Of a stretch of DNA of 26,685 bases, positions 15,585 through 22,456 are shown one piece after another. Every line of letters starts with the position of its first letter. Position 1 is the first letter of the stretch. A program made the position numbers and the translations under genes. The notes under the pieces were generated by a model that was not told the origin of the DNA, did not search any database, and saw only the letters and a program-made list of their open reading frames with translations. Source of the stretch: Christensenella sp. UBA4626 (GTDB lineage: Bacteria > Bacillota > Clostridia > Christensenellales > UBA1242). Location: positions 1 to 26,685 of the forward strand of contig DHNC01000025.1 in the NCBI GenBank assembly GCA_002406115.1, in the 5' to 3' direction.

Positions 15585-16185
15585 AACAGCGGAATTGAAT
15601 GCTCGTATAGCCGAGTTGGAGGCAAAAGTTAAAGAACTTCAACAGGCAAACGCAAGGCAGAGAGTGATTATCGACGAATTTAGGTCAAAGGAACAGTCTA
15701 TTTCTAGTGCAATCATCGCAAGCATGGAACACGCTAATCAGTTGGAACAATCTAGGAAAAAATTGTATTCTTTGGACATCCAACGCAGCCGATTGATGTA
15801 TCTCAGAATGGAACAGATAATCAATGAACTTTATGCAAGATATCCGGAACTTAAACAAGACATGAAGTTGAAAGATATGAGCGAAAAATTCAAAAACCTT
15901 GTTTACGAGGGGCTTAAAGAAAAGGATACCGACGGGCTGAATGTTGATATCAAAAAACAAACAGTTGTTGATGACCCTATCAAAAAATTGCTGCATAATA
16001 TCATAAAAGCAATGGACACAAAAAAGGATGAGGGCGGTGACATCAAACGTGGAGGCCCAACCGACACACTGATAAACAACACCTCTTCTTCCGGCTTTGA
16101 TTTCAATGAAGCGTTGCATCCAACCATGGGCTTGGATGAAATCTTAAAAGCATTTAATTTGGGCAAAAAAGAGGGCACAAATTAG
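15577..16185 (+). CDS. Coiled-coil protein, weakly DivIVA-like
   Basis: A 202-residue soluble protein. Residues 3-60 form a heptad-rich coiled coil (AELNARIAELEAKVKELQQ). Residues 45-85 (SISSAIIASMEHANQLEQSRKK) resemble the second coiled coil of DivIVA/GpsB-type proteins, but the N-terminal lipid-binding DivIVA motif is missing, so the assignment is weak. Residues 120-202 are low-complexity and Gly/Asp/Lys-rich, with a possible short helical motif at the end (GLDEILKAFNL). GAGGT at about 15565 sets the start, and the ATG overlaps the preceding stop. It is the last gene of the lgt unit. I infer a scaffold role at the membrane or septum. Confidence 0.75.
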   Translation: MDKTAELNARIAELEAKVKELQQANARQRVIIDEFRSKEQSISSAIIASMEHANQLEQSRKKLYSLDIQRSRLMYLRMEQIINELYARYPELKQDMKLKDMSEKFKNLVYEGLKEKDTDGLNVDIKKQTVVDDPIKKLLHNIIKAMDTKKDEGGDIKRGGPTDTLINNTSSSGFDFNEALHPTMGLDEILKAFNLGKKEGTN

Positions 16186-16204
16186 AAGCGGGATTTATAA
16201 TGAA

Positions 16205-16466
16205 CCAAAATCTCGTCCGCCCCTAGTGAGCGGGCGGGGGACCACGTCGCAACTGTCGCTTTTGCTAGTTTGCTGTTCGCAAACATAAGCCCTTTGCTCC
16301 GTTGCTCCTTATCCCACAAAATCTCACGCTTTTGCGGGAGCCCTAATAAAGCGATGTTGTGCGTGGTGGTGGGGTTGTTATAAAAACTACCCTTTGGTGT
16401 TCATTGCATTCACACCAGCCTTTCCCTCACAAGGAGACACAAGGTGAGAGGATTTGCTGGGGTGTT
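16205..16466. repeat. GC-richer hairpin-rich intergenic block
   Basis: This is non-coding and clearly richer in G+C than its surroundings. It contains a CCGCCC/GGGCGG stem (16217-16222, 16232-16237), several TTGCT/AGCAA words, and a long imperfect hairpin with CCAGC...GCTGG and CTCAC...GTGAG (16411-16466). It looks like one or more non-autonomous repeat elements. No tRNA or known RNA fold is recognised. Confidence 0.45.
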
Positions 16467-16577
16467 GTCATCCTGAGCGGAGCGTTAGCGTAGTCGAAGG
16501 ATCTCGGGACGAAAAGATAAGCTTTTGCGAAGCATAGGAGGGATGTTTCGACTACGTTACACTTCGCTCAACATGAC
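16467..16577. repeat. Hairpin-type intergenic repeat, copy B
   Basis: A 111-bp imperfect inverted repeat. The left arm (16467-16505, starting GTCATCCTGAGCGG) pairs with the right arm (16540-16577, ending CGCTCAACATGAC). It is the same family as 11758-11855, inverted; both share the inner CTATGCTTxGCAA word. Confidence 0.8.
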
Positions 16578-16629
16578 AGCGTCGCAGCACATCATTAGGT
16601 TAGTTTGCATTGAAATGTGATTTACAAAC

Positions 16630-16658
16630 AAAAAAGACCGCCAGTTGCGGTCTTTTTT
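16630..16658. terminator. Intrinsic terminator, mainly for 16671-16943
   Basis: A 12-bp perfect stem, AAAAAAGACCGC/GCGGTCTTTTTT with loop CAGTT, gives U-tracts on both strands. Confidence 0.9.
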
Positions 16659-16670
16659 GCTAAGCTTAAA

Positions 16671-16943
16671 TTATATTGTTTGACTTTCAACAAATTCGAT
16701 AAATGCGTCGCATTCTTCCATAGCGATTGCTTGTTCTTCAATCATTTTTGCTTTGCGGCGGATTGCTTTTGCACGAGAAATTTCACGGCTACGGTCGGAT
16801 TGTTTGCTTGAAAATTTGCCTATTGCGTTGACCATCACCAAGCGGTCATAAGGCATTTTTTTGTTGTCTCTACGAATCATAACGTCGGTTGAGGCAAGTT
16901 CACTTTGCAATTTTTCAAAGTCACGATAAATTAAGTTTTTCAT
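16671..16943 (-). CDS. Small basic protein of unknown function
   Basis: A 90-residue, highly charged and probably all-helical protein, rich in Arg, Lys, Glu and Met. The central stretch RSREISRAKAIRRKAKMI is strongly basic and could bind nucleic acid or form a coiled coil. No known domain is recognised. GGAGTG six bases before the ATG fixes the start. A very strong promoter lies 30 bases upstream and a terminator just after the stop, so it is a well-expressed monocistronic unit. It is divergent from spoIVA, which is suggestive but does not show a sporulation role. Confidence 0.8.
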   Translation of the reverse strand: MKNLIYRDFEKLQSELASTDVMIRRDNKKMPYDRLVMVNAIGKFSSKQSDRSREISRAKAIRRKAKMIEEQAIAMEECDAFIEFVESQTI

Positions 16944-16973
16944 AAGTCACTCCAATATTTAAAATGTTCAAGC

Positions 16974-17001
16974 ATTATAACATAAGAAAGTGGGTTGTCA
17001 A
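16974..17001 (-). promoter_or_regulatory. Strong promoter of the small basic protein
   Basis: Minus strand: TTGACA (17001-16996), 16-base spacer ending TGT, TATAAT (16979-16974). Both hexamers are perfect, with an extended -10. Confidence 0.9.
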
Positions 17002-17040
17002 GATGAAAATGCAAATTTGCAAAACTTTTTTAAAACAAGG

Positions 17041-17069
17041 TTATAATCAAAAGTTTAAAAACATATTGT
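17041..17069 (+). promoter_or_regulatory. Possible sigma-E-type promoter of spoIVA
   Basis: TTATAAT (17041-17047), 14-base spacer, CATATTGT (17062-17069) resembles the sigma-E pattern (ATATT, N14, CATACAAT), though only 5 of 8 -10 positions match. An alternative sigma-A reading is TTGCAA-N19-TATAAT ending at 17047. Confidence 0.4.
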
Positions 17070-17088
17070 AAGGTATCGGAGGATAGAA

Positions 17089-18567
17089 ATGGAAAAAAAT
17101 TCTAGCATCTATTTGGATATTGCAAAACGCACTGACGGCAATGTCTATATAGGTGTTGTTGGGCCAGTTAGATGTGGCAAGTCGACATTCATTCAAAAGT
17201 TTATGCAAAATTTTGTTATCGGCAACATAACAAACAAGCATGATAAAGAGCGTGCGGTGGATGAAATGCCTCAGGCAAGTGAGGGGTGTATGGTTATGAC
17301 CACCAAACCGCAATTTGTGCCGGCAGAGGCTGTTAAAGTGAAAATCGGAAATGCAAATTTTAAAGTGCGATTGATAGATTCGGTCGGTTTTATGGTGGAC
17401 GGAGCAGTCGGAGCAAGTGAGGGGGATAAACCACGTTTTGTAAAGACCCCATGGACAGAACAGGCAATCCCGTTTGCCCAAGCGGCAAGCATTGGCACAG
17501 AAAAGGTGATAAACGACCACTCAACCATTGCCATTTGCATGACTACGGACGGCAGTTTTGGCGAAATCCCACGTGAAAATTTTGTTGAGGCGGAAAGACG
17601 CACAATAAACCAAGTTAAGGCAACAGGAAAACCTTTTGTCGTTTTGCTAAACACTGCAATGCCAGAGAGTGAAAAAACCAACAAATTGGCAAAAAATTTG
17701 GCGGATAGTTATTCCGCAAAAGTGCTGGCTGTGAATGTAAATAATTTAGAAAAGGAAGATGTTGACAATATTATGGCAGAAATATTAAAAGAATTTCCAC
17801 TTGAAGTGGTGAATATCAAAATCCCTAGATGGTTGAAACCGTTGCCGATTGACAATCCAACCATAAAAGAAATTTTGGACAATGTAAATTCCGCATTGGA
17901 AAATGTTGAAAAGGTGGGCGAATATAATTCAAGCAAAGTTTTGTTTGAAACAAGCGACGCCTTTGAACCTATTTTGAACAACAATATCCAATTGGGTGAC
18001 GGGGCAATAACTTTTGAAATTGTTCCAAAAGACGGACTTTTTTACAGGGTTTTGAGCGAGCAGTGCGGCACGGAGATAAAGGACGATTACGAGTTGATTT
18101 CGTCGCTGAAAGATTTGACATACGCAAAGCAAAAGTTTGACAAAATCAGTCAGGCATTAAAGCAGGTTGACGAAACTGGCTATGGTGTTGTTATCCCAAC
18201 ACTTAGCGAAATGGAGTTGAAAGAGCCGGAGATTGTGCATCAAGGCGGGAAATGCGGCGTCAGATTGAAAGCACAAGCACCAAGTTTGCATATTATGCGT
18301 GTAGATGTTGAAACGGAAGTTAGCCCTATCATGGGTGGCTATGAGCAAAGTGAGGATATGCTAAAATACTTAACCGAGCAGTTTGAAAACAATCCACAAG
18401 GCATCTGGCAGACAAATATGTTTGGCAAATCTTTGGAAAGTTTGGTGGCGGACGGTTTAAACAACAAATTGACCTCAATGCCGGAAAAATTGCAAGCGAA
18501 ATTGCGCAAAACTTTGACTAGGATTGTAAACGAAGGCAAGGGCGGCATACTTTGTATCCTTATTTAA
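17089..18567 (+). CDS. spoIVA: Stage IV sporulation protein A
   Basis: A 492-residue ATPase, the same length as the Bacillus protein, that polymerises on the forespore surface as the base of the spore coat. The Walker A loop is GPVRCGKST (25-33). A long conserved N-terminal ATPase region follows (LIDSVGFMVDGAVGASEGDKPR.V.TPW), the hallmark of SpoIVA. The middle and C-terminal domains are complete, and the end (NEGKGGILCILI) matches the family's hydrophobic terminus that helps anchor to SpoVM. GGAGG eight bases before the ATG sets the start. It is monocistronic, with a terminator about 80 bases downstream. This is the best evidence that the organism makes endospores. Confidence 0.98.
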   Translation: MEKNSSIYLDIAKRTDGNVYIGVVGPVRCGKSTFIQKFMQNFVIGNITNKHDKERAVDEMPQASEGCMVMTTKPQFVPAEAVKVKIGNANFKVRLIDSVGFMVDGAVGASEGDKPRFVKTPWTEQAIPFAQAASIGTEKVINDHSTIAICMTTDGSFGEIPRENFVEAERRTINQVKATGKPFVVLLNTAMPESEKTNKLAKNLADSYSAKVLAVNVNNLEKEDVDNIMAEILKEFPLEVVNIKIPRWLKPLPIDNPTIKEILDNVNSALENVEKVGEYNSSKVLFETSDAFEPILNNNIQLGDGAITFEIVPKDGLFYRVLSEQCGTEIKDDYELISSLKDLTYAKQKFDKISQALKQVDETGYGVVIPTLSEMELKEPEIVHQGGKCGVRLKAQAPSLHIMRVDVETEVSPIMGGYEQSEDMLKYLTEQFENNPQGIWQTNMFGKSLESLVADGLNNKLTSMPEKLQAKLRKTLTRIVNEGKGGILCILI

Positions 18568-18645
18568 ATATATAATCCGATTTTAATATTTAACTTTAAA
18601 GTCCAATATTTAAATTTAATATTCAATTTTCGTGTTTAAAAAATT

Positions 18646-18688
18646 GGCAGTTAATCCATTTTAAATTTGTGGATTTCTGCCTTTTTTT
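18646..18688 (+). terminator. spoIVA terminator
   Basis: The stem GGCAG/CTGCC plus AATCCA/TGGATT, with small internal loops, is followed by seven T. Confidence 0.85.
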
Positions 18689-18710
18689 AATACAACATTC
18701 CTTTTTATAG
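18689..18710 (+). repeat. Post-terminator repeat, diverged copy
   Basis: AATACAACATTCC then TTTTTATAG starts right after the spoIVA terminator T-tract. It matches the 19989-20010 sequence at about 17 of 22 positions. Confidence 0.35.
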
Positions 18711-18838
18711 CAAAGCAAAATATTTTTTTAAATTTAAAATAAATAGGAAAAAAACTTATAAAAAAATATATTTTCAAAATTATCAAATTAAAATTTAAAA
18801 ATATTTTTAAAATTTTGCAAAAAGTATGTCGAAATTAT

Positions 18839-18867
18839 TTGTTTTTTGATTTTTTGCGTGATACAAT
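18839..18867 (+). promoter_or_regulatory. Promoter of the Lys/Ala-rich anchored protein
   Basis: TTGTTT (18839-18844), 17-base spacer ending TGA, TACAAT (18862-18867). The -10 with its preceding base (GATACAAT) also resembles a sigma-E -10, but no matching -35 is seen. Confidence 0.6.
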
Positions 18868-18897
18868 TAAATCAACAAAAGAAAAAAGGGGAAAATT

Positions 18898-19947
18898 ATG
18901 GAATTTATTCAACAAAATTGGTGGTGGATAGTTTTGATTCTTGTAGTCATTATTGTCGCATTAGTTATCGTTTTGGTGTTGCTCGACGTTAGAGATAAAA
19001 AGATTTTGAAAGATTTCCAAGAAAAAGTTTTGTCTGTGGAAAATGAAAAATCTGAAACTGAACAACCAAAACAACCGGTAGAGGAAGTTAAAGTTGCAGA
19101 AGAACCTGCAAAAGCCGAAGCCAAAAAACCAGCAGCAAAAAAGGTTGAAAAAGCAGAAGTAAAAGAAACAAAAACTGCAAAAAAACCTGCTGCAAAAACA
19201 ACTTTAAAAAAGGAAGTTAAGAAGGCAGAAACAAAAGTTGAGGAACAACCTAAAGAAGTTAAAGCAGAGGAAGTTAAAACTGAACCTAAGGTAGAAGCAA
19301 AAGTTGAACCAACAACTGAAAAGGAAGTTGCAGTGGAGCCTAAAAAAGAAGTTAAGGCAAAAGCTGAACCTAAAAAAGCAGTTAAGAAAGTGACAACAAA
19401 AAAACCTGCTGAAAAGAAAGTGGCAGAAGTTAAAGTTGTTGCAAAAGCCGAAGTTGCTGAAAAAAAAGAAGTTAAAAAACCTGCAAAAAAGGCTGAACCA
19501 AAGGTAGAGGCAAAAGTTGAAAAGAAAACAACTGCAAAAAAGCCAGTCGCTAAGACAGCAGCCGCAAAAAGGGTTGAAAAAACAACAGCAAAAGCTGAAA
19601 TCAAACCTTTGAAAGCAGAAGCAAAACCAGCAACAAAAGCAGAAGAAAAAACTGTTGTGTCTGAAAAGAAAACTGCAACAAAGTCAGCAAAAACTGAAAC
19701 TAAAAAAGAAGTTAAAGCTGAACCTAAAAAGGCAGTAGAAAAAAAGCCGGCAGCAAAGAAAGCGGAACCAAAAGCTGAAAAGGTTGAAGCAAAAAAACCA
19801 GTTGCTAAAAAAGCAGAGCCAAAGGCAGAAGCAAAAGTTGAAAAGAAAGTTGCTTTAAAGCCTGCGACAAAAACTGAAACAAAAGCAAAGCCAGCAGCAA
19901 AAAGGGCAGCAAGCAAGCCAGCAACTAAAAAGACAACAAAAAAGTAA
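18898..19947 (+). CDS. Membrane-anchored Lys/Ala/Glu/Pro-repeat protein
   Basis: A 349-residue protein. Residues 7-29 form an N-terminal TM helix (WWWIVLILVVIIVALVIVLVLL). A short conserved segment follows (DVRDKKILKDFQEKV). Residues 50-349 are low-complexity repeats of KKPAAKK, KAEPK and VEAKVEKK type. The tail is histone-H1-like or TolA-like: extended or helical and highly charged. The cytoplasmic side is the more likely location, because Lys-rich segments follow the TM. The tail could bind DNA, RNA or another polyanion. AAGGGG eight bases before the ATG sets the start. A much shorter relative lies at 20162-20362. A long ORF on the opposite strand is an artefact of the repetitive composition. 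Repeat number may vary between strains. Confidence 0.85.
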   Translation: MEFIQQNWWWIVLILVVIIVALVIVLVLLDVRDKKILKDFQEKVLSVENEKSETEQPKQPVEEVKVAEEPAKAEAKKPAAKKVEKAEVKETKTAKKPAAKTTLKKEVKKAETKVEEQPKEVKAEEVKTEPKVEAKVEPTTEKEVAVEPKKEVKAKAEPKKAVKKVTTKKPAEKKVAEVKVVAKAEVAEKKEVKKPAKKAEPKVEAKVEKKTTAKKPVAKTAAAKRVEKTTAKAEIKPLKAEAKPATKAEEKTVVSEKKTATKSAKTETKKEVKAEPKKAVEKKPAAKKAEPKAEKVEAKKPVAKKAEPKAEAKVEKKVALKPATKTETKAKPAAKRAASKPATKKTTKK

Positions 19948-19954
19948 TTTAAAG

Positions 19955-19985
19955 GGGAGTGAAGTTTAATTCACTTCCTTTTTTT
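19955..19985 (+). terminator. Intrinsic terminator
   Basis: A 9-bp stem, GGGAGTGAA/TTCACTTCC (one G-U pair), loop GTTTAA, then seven T. Confidence 0.9.
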
Positions 19986-20009
19986 GTGAATACAACAATC
20001 AAATTTATG
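19986..20009 (+). repeat. Post-terminator repeat, copy 3
   Basis: GTGAATACAACAATC then AAATTTATG starts at the first base after the terminator T-tract. This is the best consensus copy. Confidence 0.55.
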
Positions 20010-20112
20010 GTCGTCAGTGAAATATAGTGGCTTATATCGGCAAAACGGGTGGGGAAAGCGTTTTATAAACTTTGCCTATTGCAAAAAAATTTAAAAATTT
20101 TGTTTATTTATT

Positions 20113-20140
20113 TTGATTTATTGATATTTTTTGTTATAAT
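20113..20140 (+). promoter_or_regulatory. Promoter of the short anchored protein
   Basis: TTGATT (20113-20118), 16-base spacer ending TGT, TATAAT (20135-20140), an extended -10 promoter 21 bases before the ATG. Confidence 0.8.
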
Positions 20141-20161
20141 GTAGGAAATAAGGAGCGTATT

Positions 20162-20362
20162 ATGTTTTTTGTATGGTCTTGGTGGTATCTTGTAGCATTT
20201 GTTTTGGTGGCAGCAATTGTTGCATCTGTTGTTGTCCTTTTCAAAATGGATAAAAAAGATATTGTTTTGATAAAAGAATTTCAAGAAGCAAACACTGTAA
20301 GTGAAGAAAAGGAAGAAACTGCTTCAACCAGCCCAAAAGCGGACACAGAACTGACAAAATAA
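20162..20362 (+). CDS. Short membrane-anchored paralogue
   Basis: A 66-residue protein. Residues 5-28 form a TM helix opening with Trp residues (WSWWYLVAFVLVAAIVASVVVL), as in the 18898-19947 protein. A related juxtamembrane segment follows (DKKDIVLIKEFQEA here, RDKKILKDFQEK there), then a 20-residue Glu/Ser/Thr-rich tail. It looks like the same anchor module without the long Lys/Ala repeat tail. AAGGAG six bases before the ATG sets the start. It has its own promoter and terminator. The function is unknown. A pair of anchors with and without a polycationic tail suggests a shared membrane partner. Confidence 0.75.
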   Translation: MFFVWSWWYLVAFVLVAAIVASVVVLFKMDKKDIVLIKEFQEANTVSEEKEETASTSPKADTELTK

Positions 20363-20390
20363 CCTATTTATCATCACATTGTTTTTAAAG

Positions 20391-20415
20391 CTCAACATTT
20401 TTGTTGAGTTTTTTT
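20391..20415 (+). terminator. Intrinsic terminator
   Basis: Stem CTCAAC/GTTGAG (20391-20396, 20403-20408), then seven T. Its right arm overlaps the proposed rsmD -35 box. Confidence 0.85.
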
Positions 20416-20432
20416 GTTTTTTGTTTTAATAT
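20404..20432 (+). promoter_or_regulatory. Possible rsmD promoter
   Basis: TTGAGT (20404-20409), 17-base spacer, TAATAT (20427-20432), seven bases before the rsmD ATG. It is embedded in the preceding terminator. Confidence 0.45.
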
Positions 20433-20439
20433 TGAGTGT

Positions 20440-20979
20440 ATGAGAGTTATTTCTGGCAAATATCGTGGCAAAAAACTTAAAGAATTTGATTTGGACACAA
20501 CAAAACCAACATTGGATAGGGTTAAAGAAAGTATGTTTAACCTAATCCAATTTGACATTGCGGATTCGGTTGTGTGTGATTTGTTTGCTGGTACTGGTGC
20601 TTTGGGAATTGAGTGCATTTCACGTGGGGCAAAAAAAGTTGTGTTTGTGGATAACAATCCAAAAGCAATAAAAATCATTAAGGAAAATCTTAACAATATT
20701 TCGGGCGATTATTGTGTGGAGAACAATGACAATTTTGATTTTTTAAAACATTGCAACACCAAGTTTGACATATTTTTGATTGACCCACCTTACAAAACCG
20801 ATTTGGGCATAAATTCAATCAAGCAGATTATTCAAAACAACTTGCTTAAAGCCAACGGAATCATTATTTTTGAAACCTCAAAGGACTTGCAATTCGACTT
20901 TGATTTTTTAACAAATTTTGATGTTGACAGGCGAACATACGGCACTGTTGCAGTTTACAAGTTTGTAAAAAAGGACTGA
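20440..20979 (+). CDS. rsmD: 16S rRNA (guanine966-N2)-methyltransferase RsmD
   Basis: A 179-residue SAM-dependent methyltransferase acting on 16S rRNA G966 during small-subunit assembly. The N-terminus MRVISGKYRGKKL is typical, followed by KPTLDRVKESMFN (22-34). The SAM-binding motif is DLFAGTGALG (47-56), the acidic loop FVDNNP (69-74), and the catalytic motif DPPY (115-118). Length is typical. I chose ATG 20440 over an upstream TTG because the family starts there. No good Shine-Dalgarno is present and a -10-like box lies seven bases upstream, so this may be leaderless. The ogg gene follows after one base. Confidence 0.95.
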   Translation: MRVISGKYRGKKLKEFDLDTTKPTLDRVKESMFNLIQFDIADSVVCDLFAGTGALGIECISRGAKKVVFVDNNPKAIKIIKENLNNISGDYCVENNDNFDFLKHCNTKFDIFLIDPPYKTDLGINSIKQIIQNNLLKANGIIIFETSKDLQFDFDFLTNFDVDRRTYGTVAVYKFVKKD

Positions 20980-20980
20980 T

Positions 20981-21814
20981 ATGAAAGTTACAAAATTTAA
21001 GGATAAAATTGTTGTGCAAGACCCAACCGATTTTGATGTTATTCAAACCCTGGCGTGCGGTCAAATTTTTAGATATCAGTTTGACGGGGACACTGCAACC
21101 GTAATTTCAACAAACAAAATGGCAAAACTCAAAACATCAAAAGACAAAATAGAAATATTTACGGATGATGTTGAATATTTTTACAATTTTTTTGATTTTT
21201 CTACAGATTATTCTGCAATCAAAAACACCTTAAAGCAAGACGAATTGCTTGCGCCGGCTATAAAATTTGCACCAGGCATAAGGATTATAAACAATGACGC
21301 CTTTGAGATGTTTGTAAGTTTTATGATAAGTGCAAACAACAATATCGGCAGGATAAAAAAGTCAATCGAAAGTCTGTGTAAAAAGTTTGGCAAAAATATG
21401 GGCGAGTATTTTGCTTTTCCAACCTTGCAGGAAATAAAGGCTGCGACTGTTGAAGATTTTGTGGCAGCGGGGCTTGGCTATCGTGCAACACAAATGTTTG
21501 AAACAATCCAAGCTCTGACCGAGCAAGATATCGAATATCTAAAACACGCATCCAATGCACAAAAATTTGACAAACTTGTTTCTTTTAAAGGCATTGGGGA
21601 AAAGGTTGCAAATTGTATTATGCTTTTTGGATTGGGGGTTAGAGATGTTTTTCCAGTCGATGTTTGGATAAACAAAGTTTACAATCATCTATATCACAAA
21701 AACGAAACCAACCGTGCAAAAATCACAAAGGAAATGACGGAAAAATATGGTGATCTGTCTGGCTATGCGCAACAATATTTTTATTACTATTACCGAGAAA
21801 ATAAGATTGGTTAA
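20981..21814 (+). CDS. ogg: 8-oxoguanine DNA glycosylase/AP lyase, OGG1 type
   Basis: A 277-residue HhH-GPD base-excision enzyme that removes 8-oxoguanine opposite cytosine and nicks the abasic site. The N-terminal OGG domain includes TLACGQIFRY (23-32), the F/W-rich substrate region of clostridial Ogg. The HhH hairpin and catalytic Lys are in SFKGIGEKVANCI (201-213, K208), and the catalytic Asp is in FPVDVWI (224-230, D227). It is near the ~290-310 residue length of clostridial homologues. It lies one base after the rsmD stop, with AAAGGA inside the rsmD end as Shine-Dalgarno, so the two are coupled. With ung and alkD this gives the window three base-excision enzymes. Confidence 0.93.
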   Translation: MKVTKFKDKIVVQDPTDFDVIQTLACGQIFRYQFDGDTATVISTNKMAKLKTSKDKIEIFTDDVEYFYNFFDFSTDYSAIKNTLKQDELLAPAIKFAPGIRIINNDAFEMFVSFMISANNNIGRIKKSIESLCKKFGKNMGEYFAFPTLQEIKAATVEDFVAAGLGYRATQMFETIQALTEQDIEYLKHASNAQKFDKLVSFKGIGEKVANCIMLFGLGVRDVFPVDVWINKVYNHLYHKNETNRAKITKEMTEKYGDLSGYAQQYFYYYYRENKIG

Positions 21815-21818
21815 TTCT

Positions 21819-21848
21819 TTGACTTTTTGCTGGGTTTAATGTTAAAAT
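21819..21848 (+). promoter_or_regulatory. Promoter of the zinc-ribbon gene
   Basis: TTGACT (21819-21824), 18-base spacer ending TGT, TAAAAT (21843-21848), 17 bases before the ATG. Confidence 0.65.
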
Positions 21849-21865
21849 AATTTTAGGAGAAGATT

Positions 21866-22213
21866 ATGTTTTGTGACCAATGTGGAGAAGAAAATCGCAA
21901 TGATAGAAAATTTTGCACCAATTGTGGCAGCCCTTTGAGGGATTACACAAAGCCGATTGACAAAAAGGATTTGTTGATGCCGGAAGATGTTGTGGATATG
22001 CAAAAGCAAGCAAAGGCAAAAAAACGTAAATTTGTTGTTTGCTCAATTTTAAGTTTGATTTGCATCCTCGCATCAGCGGTTTGCATTGTGCTTTCATCGT
22101 TCGTTTTTCAAGATAGGACTGTAAAATTGGTTCTTTCCGCCGTTGCAGTTGGCTTGGCTGTGATTTGCCTAATTTTGACGGCAGTGAACCGAGTAAATTC
22201 CAAAAAACAATAA
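21866..22213 (+). CDS. Zinc-ribbon protein with two TM helices
   Basis: A 115-residue protein. Residues 1-22 form a zinc ribbon (C3-x-x-C6 ... C17-x-x-C20, FCDQCGEEN and FCTNCGSPL). A hydrophilic linker follows. TM helices lie at about 57-77 (VVCSILSLICILASAVCIVL) and 86-107. The tail is short and basic. This architecture is common in uncharacterised Bacillota membrane proteins; the ribbon may bind a partner or metal on the cytoplasmic side. AGGAG six bases before the ATG sets the start. It is monocistronic, with promoter and terminator. The function is unknown. Confidence 0.85.
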   Translation: MFCDQCGEENRNDRKFCTNCGSPLRDYTKPIDKKDLLMPEDVVDMQKQAKAKKRKFVVCSILSLICILASAVCIVLSSFVFQDRTVKLVLSAVAVGLAVICLILTAVNRVNSKKQ

Positions 22214-22221
22214 AGAGATTT

Positions 22222-22249
22222 AAATCCGTGCTTTTGTGCGGATTTTTTT
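22222..22249 (+). terminator. Intrinsic terminator
   Basis: Stem AAATCCG/CGGATTT (22222-22228, 22239-22245), extendable by wobble pairs in the loop, then a T-tract. Confidence 0.85.
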
Positions 22250-22392
22250 GTGCGTTTTTATGTTTTTAGCTTTTAAAATTGGTTGTTTTTGACTTTAATT
22301 GTCCGCTTTTGGGTTGATTGATTTGTCAGGGATAAGAACTGTTTGATTTGGTTTTCTGTCAGTTTGATTGATGTGAAATTTAAAAAAGGGTA

Positions 22393-22421
22393 TTGACGAG
22401 GCGGGTTTTTGGTTGTATAAT
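22393..22421 (+). promoter_or_regulatory. nfeD-floA promoter
   Basis: TTGACG (22393-22398), 17-base spacer, TATAAT (22416-22421), about 35 bases before the nfeD ATG. Confidence 0.9.
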
Positions 22422-22456
22422 CCACACAGAAAGTTGAACAAACGGAAGGTGAAGTT

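Larger units (their letters stand above)
18568..18897. other. Intergenic region, 330 bp
   Basis: It holds the spoIVA terminator, a diverged post-terminator repeat, about 130 bases of almost pure A/T, and the promoter of the next gene. No ORF or RNA gene is supported. Confidence 0.6.

Noticed and set aside
18909..19916. A 335-codon minus-strand ORF opposite the Lys/Ala-rich protein
   Set aside because: It is the complement of AAA/GCA/GAA-rich repeats, which leaves no stops on the other strand; it has no promoter or Shine-Dalgarno, and its Phe/Ala/Ser-rich product is typical of such shadows.
18909..19947. CRISPR-like regular repeats
   Set aside because: The repeats are imperfect, codon-based and in frame within a single ORF; no spacers are present. 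No CRISPR array, transposase or integrase was seen in the window.
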